Assembly (NCBI GenBank): GCA_947589615.1 | Contig: CANQBU010000040.1 | Span: 1 to 10,328 of the forward strand | From: an uncultured Clostridia bacterium | Lineage (GTDB): Bacteria > Bacillota > Clostridia > Christensenellales > UBA1242 | Direction: 5' to 3' | DNA: 10,328 nt | Shown here: positions 6,792-10,328 of the stretch, one piece after another | How the letters are laid out: each line of letters opens with the position of its first letter | How positions within the stretch are numbered: the first letter of the stretch is position 1 | The notes under the pieces: model-generated | Told to the model about the DNA's origin: nothing | Databases searched by the model: none | What the model saw: only the letters and a program-made list of their open reading frames with translations | Program-made: the position numbers and the translations under genes

Positions 6792-7290
6792 CTTTGCAAA
6801 TAAGGCAGGCAATGACCGAACCGACCACGGATGCAACAAGGGCAATTGGAATTGCATAGAGAAGTTTTTTTACTTTGGTTTGAGAGGTGTAGACTGTCGC
6901 AACATAAAAGATTGTTTCGCTGCATCCCAAAATCACGCAGGCACATCTTGATATGTATGAGTCGGCGCCATACTCGGCAAACACGCTGTCAAGCAAAGCA
7001 TAACTGCCCGAGCCTGTAAATGGGCGTAGAAGCACAAGTTCAATAAGTTCTTTCGGAATTCCTAAAAGATTAAAAATGGGGGAAAAGATTGTCGCAAGAA
7101 TGTTTGTCGCTCCGCTTGCACGAAGAAGGGCGACGGCAATCATAATTGTCGCAATGTATGGGAATATGTCAACTACGAGAGGGATTGATTTTTTTGCACC
7201 TTTGACAAAAGTGTCATAGGTGTTTACTTTTTTATATTTTGAATAGCAAAACACTGCAATAAATATTATTGGCAAAATATATCCGCTCAA
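6784..7290 (-). CDS. spmB: Spore maturation protein B
   Basis: SpmB is an integral membrane protein with a nucleoside-recognition (Gate) domain. In Bacillus it acts with SpmA in spore core dehydration and heat resistance; the transported substrate is unknown. I choose the TTG at 7290 as start because AGGAGG (7301-7296 on the minus strand) lies five bases upstream. The ATG at 7329 in the same frame would add 13 polar residues and lies upstream of this site. The product then has 168 residues, close to the roughly 178 of B. subtilis SpmB, and begins directly with the first membrane helix. Further helices lie around residues 36-60, 75-90 and 140-165. Family signatures are LLRPFTGSGS and LGCSETIFYVATVY. 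It follows spmA after 70 bases and is probably co-transcribed. Confidence 0.93.
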   Translation of the reverse strand: MSGYILPIIFIAVFCYSKYKKVNTYDTFVKGAKKSIPLVVDIFPYIATIMIAVALLRASGATNILATIFSPIFNLLGIPKELIELVLLRPFTGSGSYALLDSVFAEYGADSYISRCACVILGCSETIFYVATVYTSQTKVKKLLYAIPIALVASVVGSVIACLICKVI

Positions 7291-7301
7291 AATTTCCTCC
7301 T
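7290..7301 (-). promoter_or_regulatory. Ribosome binding site that fixes the spmB TTG start
   Basis: AGGAGG (7301-7296 on the minus strand), within AAAGGAGG, stands five bases before TTG (7290-7288). It lies downstream of the only in-frame ATG (7329), so translation must begin at the TTG if this site is used. Confidence 0.85.
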
Positions 7302-7360
7302 TTATTTTATATTTTCCCCCGCTTCGCAAGGGCGAAATAAATATATTTAATTTTTTTAAT

Positions 7361-7954
7361 TTATGTCTTATTTTTATTTAATTTTTTTCTTTTGAATTTG
7401 TCGTGTAAGAAATTGGCAAGTTTAGTTAAAGATACGCCCACAATGCATGTGCAAACTGTGGCAATAAGCGTCGGCAAAATAATATCGGCGGGACTTTGCG
7501 AGCCGGCGGCCGCTCGTAGACCGATAACCGTTGAGGGAAGAAGTTGAATGGAGGTTGAATTTAAAACGACAAGCATTATTATCGCATGTGAGGCGACACC
7601 ACTTTTGTCGTCAAGTTTTTTCATCGCGTTTATTCCCATAGGAGTTGCCGCATTGCCAAGTCCTAACAAATTGCCTGACATATTGAGGGCGATCATTTTC
7701 TCCGCCTCTTCATCTTTGATTTTGAAAAGCCAGCGTATCAAAGGGCGGAGCAGTTTTGCAAGTTTTTCGCTAAGCCCACTTGCCTCGACAAGCTCAAGTA
7801 TTCCAAGCCATACCGCATAAACGGCACAAAGCTCGATTGCAAGCGTAAGCGCCCCGCTTGATGCGTCAATCATTGTGTTAAGCATTCCTGATGGGTCGTT
7901 AAAAAGGAGCAGGCATATTGAAAGAACGACCATTACAAACCAAATTCTATTCAT
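7361..7954 (-). CDS. spmA: Spore maturation protein A
   Basis: SpmA is the partner of SpmB, an integral membrane protein of the nucleoside-recognition (Gate) family needed for spore core dehydration in Bacillus. The 197-residue product matches the usual length (about 196). It has an N-terminal membrane helix at about residues 4-20, a second around 35-55, the highly conserved NMSGNLLGLGNAATPMGINAM region at about 90-110, and hydrophobic helices around 120-140 and 155-180. It ends in a basic cytoplasmic tail. The ATG at 7954 has only a weak, distant ribosome binding site (AGAGG about 12-13 bases upstream), so expression may be low or start usage may differ. It is divergent from tatD, with 87 bases between them. 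No clear sporulation sigma-factor promoter was found. Confidence 0.94.
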   Translation of the reverse strand: MNRIWFVMVVLSICLLLFNDPSGMLNTMIDASSGALTLAIELCAVYAVWLGILELVEASGLSEKLAKLLRPLIRWLFKIKDEEAEKMIALNMSGNLLGLGNAATPMGINAMKKLDDKSGVASHAIIMLVVLNSTSIQLLPSTVIGLRAAAGSQSPADIILPTLIATVCTCIVGVSLTKLANFLHDKFKRKKLNKNKT

Positions 7955-7994
7955 AAAATAATCTATTCCTCTTAAATAATTTTTAAAACTTTAT

Positions 7995-8023
7995 TTGACT
8001 TTTACTTTTGTTTGGGGCAAAAT
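7995..8023 (+). promoter_or_regulatory. Probable promoter of tatD-rsmA
   Basis: TTGACT (7995-8000) is followed by a 17-base spacer and CAAAAT (8018-8023), with TATATA just downstream (8023-8028). An alternative pairing is TTTACT (8001-8006) with TATATA after 16 bases. Both end close to the tatD ribosome binding site at 8031-8036. Confidence 0.45.
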
Positions 8024-8041
8024 ATATAAAAAGGAGATGCT

Positions 8042-8812
8042 ATGTTTATTGACACCCATGCCCACCTTACTGATGAGGCGTTTAATGAGGATAGGGAAGA
8101 GGTTATAAAGTTTTCCCGCGAATGTATGGTGAAGAAAATAATCACTTCGGGCTTTGACATACCTTCCTCTTTCGAGGCGCTTTCGCTTGCAAATAAATAT
8201 GAGGGCGTTTATGCGTCAATGGGCGTTTACCCTGAAAATATATATGAAATAGAGGACGATTTTGAGATTAAATTTTCAGCTCTTGCCAAAGAGAAAAAGA
8301 TTGTTGCCTTTGGAGAGATAGGTCTTCAATATACCCCAGATATGCCTGAAAAATCAAAGCAAATTGAGGCGTTTTTAAGACAACTTACCCTTGCCGACAA
8401 ACTCAATCTTCCCGTTGTTATCCATTGCCGCGATGCCTATGGCGATTTGCTTTCAATCTTACAGGAGAATAAAAACCTTGTAAATAACGGCGGGACTATG
8501 CACTGCTATGGCGGAAGTTTTGAAATGGCGGAAATGCTTATTCGCCTTGGGCTACATATATCAGTGGGCGGCGTCTCGACATTTAAAAATGCACAAAGGC
8601 TTAAAGATGTTTTGAAACAAATTCCTCTTCAAAACTTGCTTTTAGAAACCGATTGCCCATATCTTACACCTCACCCATTTAGGGGGAAGAGAAACAGCCC
8701 CGCCTTTATCCCTACAATTGCTCAAAATCTTGCCGATATTAAGGGCGTGACGGTTGAAGAGGTCGCAAGGGTGACAAGCGGCAATGCTGAGGAGGTGTTT
8801 AGGCTATGCTGA
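8042..8812 (+). CDS. tatD: TatD-family metal-dependent hydrolase (DNase)
   Basis: TatD proteins are cytoplasmic TIM-barrel metalloenzymes with 3'-5' exonuclease activity on DNA, linked to DNA repair and quality control. The 256-residue product has the usual length. All expected metal ligands are visible: H6 and H8 in THAHL, E92 in GEIGL, H128 in VIHCRD, H154 in MHCYGG, and D204 in ETDCPYLTP. Two normally conserved positions differ: the GxHP motif reads GVYPEN (Tyr at 63), and GEIGLD reads GEIGLQ (Gln at 96). The HCFSG motif also reads HCYGG. AAGGAG (8031-8036) lies five bases before the ATG. The 3' end overlaps rsmA by seven bases. Activity is likely because the metal site is complete, but substrate preference may differ from the standard enzyme. 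Confidence 0.94.
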   Translation: MFIDTHAHLTDEAFNEDREEVIKFSRECMVKKIITSGFDIPSSFEALSLANKYEGVYASMGVYPENIYEIEDDFEIKFSALAKEKKIVAFGEIGLQYTPDMPEKSKQIEAFLRQLTLADKLNLPVVIHCRDAYGDLLSILQENKNLVNNGGTMHCYGGSFEMAEMLIRLGLHISVGGVSTFKNAQRLKDVLKQIPLQNLLLETDCPYLTPHPFRGKRNSPAFIPTIAQNLADIKGVTVEEVARVTSGNAEEVFRLC

Positions 8813-9588
8813 ATCATAACTTCAAAAAGAAGTTTGGGCAAAACTTTATCTCCGACTCCAATTTGCTTGCCGCAATTTGCAATGATGCCGAGGTAGGAAA
8901 GGAGGACGTCGTTTTAGAAATTGGTGCGGGTGGCGGAACGCTTACAAAAGAACTTGCAGCCCGTGCAAAGAGGGTTATAAGTTATGAAATTGACGGAGAT
9001 TTGAAAGAGCACCTACTCTCGCTTGACTTGCCAAATACAGAATTTATATTTGAAGATATTATGAGTGCAAAGATGGAGGATATCGAAAGCAAGATTGACG
9101 GAGAGTATAAACTGGTTGCAAATCTCCCATACTATATCACTTCACCAATCATTTTTAAGTTCTTAAGGGAGGCAAAACTTTGCTCCTCTCTTACAATTAT
9201 GGTTCAAAAGGAGGTTGCACAAAGAATTGTCGCAAAAAAGGATTGCGGCGAATATGGAGTGCTTTCAATTATGACTTCCTTTTATGGAGAGGCGGCGATA
9301 AAAAGAATTGTATCAAGAAACATGTTTTATCCAAAGCCCGATGTTGATTCGGCACTTGTTACAATAAAAATCGACAGAGAAAAATATAAAAATATAAATG
9401 GCGACGAATTTTATGACTTTATTTGCAAAATATTCGCCATGCGAAGAAAAACTTTGAAAAATAACCTTCTTCACGCCTCACTGCCGGCTGAAAAAATAAA
9501 TAAACTTGATGATTTAACGCTAAAAATGAGGCCTGAAAACTTCTCTCTTGACAGGCTTATCGCCATTTATTTAAATATTTTTAAATAA
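8806..9588 (+). CDS. rsmA: 16S rRNA (adenine1518-N6/adenine1519-N6) dimethyltransferase
   Basis: RsmA (KsgA) uses S-adenosylmethionine to dimethylate two adjacent adenines in helix 45 of 16S rRNA late in 30S assembly; loss gives kasugamycin resistance. The 260-residue product has the usual length. Visible motifs are KKFGQNF at 8-14, the SAM-binding EIGAGGGTLT at 38-47, the catalytic NLPYYITSP at 106-114, and FYPKPDVDSAL from 174. The C-terminal MRRKTLKNNLL segment belongs to the helical domain that holds the rRNA. The ATG lies inside the end of tatD in another frame, with GGAGG (8791-8795) ten bases upstream inside tatD, so translation is coupled. In many Firmicutes rnmV stands between tatD and rsmA; here it is absent. 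Confidence 0.97.
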   Translation: MLNHNFKKKFGQNFISDSNLLAAICNDAEVGKEDVVLEIGAGGGTLTKELAARAKRVISYEIDGDLKEHLLSLDLPNTEFIFEDIMSAKMEDIESKIDGEYKLVANLPYYITSPIIFKFLREAKLCSSLTIMVQKEVAQRIVAKKDCGEYGVLSIMTSFYGEAAIKRIVSRNMFYPKPDVDSALVTIKIDREKYKNINGDEFYDFICKIFAMRRKTLKNNLLHASLPAEKINKLDDLTLKMRPENFSLDRLIAIYLNIFK

Positions 9589-9595
9589 AAATATT
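9574..9595 (+). terminator. Weak AT-only hairpin at the end of rsmA
   Basis: AATATTTTT (9574-9582) pairs perfectly with AAAAATATT (9587-9595) around AAAT, followed by GTGTTTTTG. The stem spans the rsmA stop codon and has no GC pairs, so termination would be inefficient at best. It is the only candidate between rsmA and the next gene. Confidence 0.3.
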
Positions 9596-9604
9596 GTGTT
9601 TTTG

Positions 9605-9633
9605 TTGTATTTTGAATTTTTATTTGCTATAAT
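9605..9633 (+). promoter_or_regulatory. Strong extended -10 promoter
   Basis: TTGTAT (9605-9610), a 17-base spacer, then a perfect TATAAT (9628-9633) preceded by TGC, the extended -10 element. It gives the next gene a leader of about 40 bases and makes it transcriptionally independent of tatD-rsmA. Confidence 0.8.
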
Positions 9634-9678
9634 GTAAATGATAAATAATGTAAAAAATTTTAAAAGGAGGGGTGCAAA

Positions 9679-10328
9679 GTGAATTCAACGTCAACATTGT
9701 TGGGGCTCTGGGACGGTATACTTGAGTTTTTCTGGTGCGTGCTTGCCATAATTCCAAAGATGATTTATTTCTTCTTTGAATGCTTTGCAAGTGCGATAGA
9801 TGCTATGCAAGCCCTAATAAGAAAACTTGCCGGACTTGATGTGTTCTATGTAAAGTCTGGGGCAAACTCCGCGTGGTCAGTTTCAGGGCAAGGGCAGGCT
9901 TATTCTAAAGTTGACCCTTTAACAGAATTTATATATGGTATTCTTGGGATAGGCAAGAATGCTGCGACATATAAATCATTAAACACAGTGTTCTGGTCGC
10001 TGAGCATATTTGCTTTGATTGTTCTTGTTGTTTGCACAATGATAGCAATCATCAAGTCTCACTACAACGAAGATTATGCAAGCACAAACCCTTGGAAATA
10101 TATTTACACTGCAATTAAAGCAATTCTGACCTATGCGGCAATGCCTATAATTGTTGTTATAGGTATGCAATTGGCAACTTTTGTTTTAACAACGCTTGAC
10201 AATATCACGGCGGGACAATCGAATGAAGAAACCCTAAAGGGCATTTATGGACAAAATGTAGTGCCGTTGTTTGAAGCGGGAACGGGGGATTTTGCCGGAG
10301 TTTATGGACGTTATGACTACTTCGGTTA
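9679..10328 (+). CDS. VirB6-like multi-spanning membrane protein (5' part; Mbov_0396-like)
   Basis: The frame runs open from GTG at 9679 to the right edge: 216 codons, continuing beyond. AAGGAGG (9664-9670) lies eight bases upstream, after a strong promoter, so the start is well supported. The product begins with an aromatic, hydrophobic helix at about residues 14-35, then a second amphipathic stretch ending in RKLAGLDVFYV. A polar, Gly/Ser/Gln-rich loop (60-80) follows, then helices at about 103-126 and 148-172 separated by a charged loop, and then LDNITAGQ. From memory, this order (membrane helices, charged loop, long helix with a Pro, LD-N/G-A/I-T end) resembles the VirB6/TrbL-like proteins called Mbov_0396 family in integrative conjugative elements of Firmicutes. 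These form the inner-membrane channel of type IV secretion. No other transfer gene is visible, so the family call is tentative; another polytopic membrane protein is possible. Confidence 0.5.
   Translation, partial: MNSTSTLLGLWDGILEFFWCVLAIIPKMIYFFFECFASAIDAMQALIRKLAGLDVFYVKSGANSAWSVSGQGQAYSKVDPLTEFIYGILGIGKNAATYKSLNTVFWSLSIFALIVLVVCTMIAIIKSHYNEDYASTNPWKYIYTAIKAILTYAAMPIIVVIGMQLATFVLTTLDNITAGQSNEETLKGIYGQNVVPLFEAGTGDFAGVYGRYDYFG

Noticed and set aside
9979..10170. 63-codon open frame on the minus strand inside the last gene
   Set aside because: It lies fully within the well-supported plus-strand membrane protein and is rich in Cys, His and Asn as expected from an antisense frame.
1..10328. 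CRISPR array, insertion sequence or tRNA
   Set aside because: No regularly spaced direct repeats, transposase motifs or cloverleaf sequences were seen on either strand.

Overview
The window looks like chromosomal DNA from a low-GC, probably spore-forming Firmicute of the Clostridia type. This is inferred from four things: the AT-rich intergenic sequence, the strong AGGAGG ribosome binding sites, the adjacent spore maturation genes spmA and spmB, and a clostridial-type long glutamyl-tRNA synthetase. An uncultured gut clostridial lineage is plausible, but the sequence alone does not fix the taxon.

Layout from left to right. Positions 1-111 hold the 3' end of an unrecognised gene, closed by a clear hairpin terminator (120-150). 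A 560-base AT-rich stretch without a gene follows. It ends in a promoter overlapped by a 19-base Fur-box-like palindrome (650-684). That promoter heads a plus-strand cluster of four genes: a 90-residue two-helix membrane protein (713-985), the replicative helicase dnaB (1007-2437), a membrane-anchored extracytoplasmic protein (2450-3427) and a lipoprotein (3429-4436), closed by a hairpin at 4441-4463. The last two genes are unrecognised. Next comes gltX (4492-6123) with a very strong terminator (6128-6163).

From 6235 to 7954 the genes lie mostly on the minus strand: a single-domain O6-alkylguanine-DNA alkyltransferase (6235-6546) and the spmA-spmB pair (7954 down to 6784). Between them, on the plus strand, sits a 60-residue DUF6774-like protein (6609-6791) whose 3' end overlaps the end of spmB. 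Plus-strand tatD and rsmA (8042-9588) follow, overlapping by 7 bases, without the rnmV gene often found between them. The window closes with a strong extended -10 promoter (9605-9633) and the first 216 codons of a multi-spanning membrane protein (9679-10328). That protein resembles VirB6-like/Mbov_0396-type components of conjugative elements, so a mobile or secretion locus may begin at the right edge.

Most genes are housekeeping: replication, tRNA charging, rRNA methylation, DNA repair and sporulation. The parts that are not routine are the exported protein pair behind dnaB, the possible iron-responsive promoter ahead of that cluster, and the conjugation-like gene at the right edge. I found no CRISPR array, insertion sequence, tRNA or rRNA.
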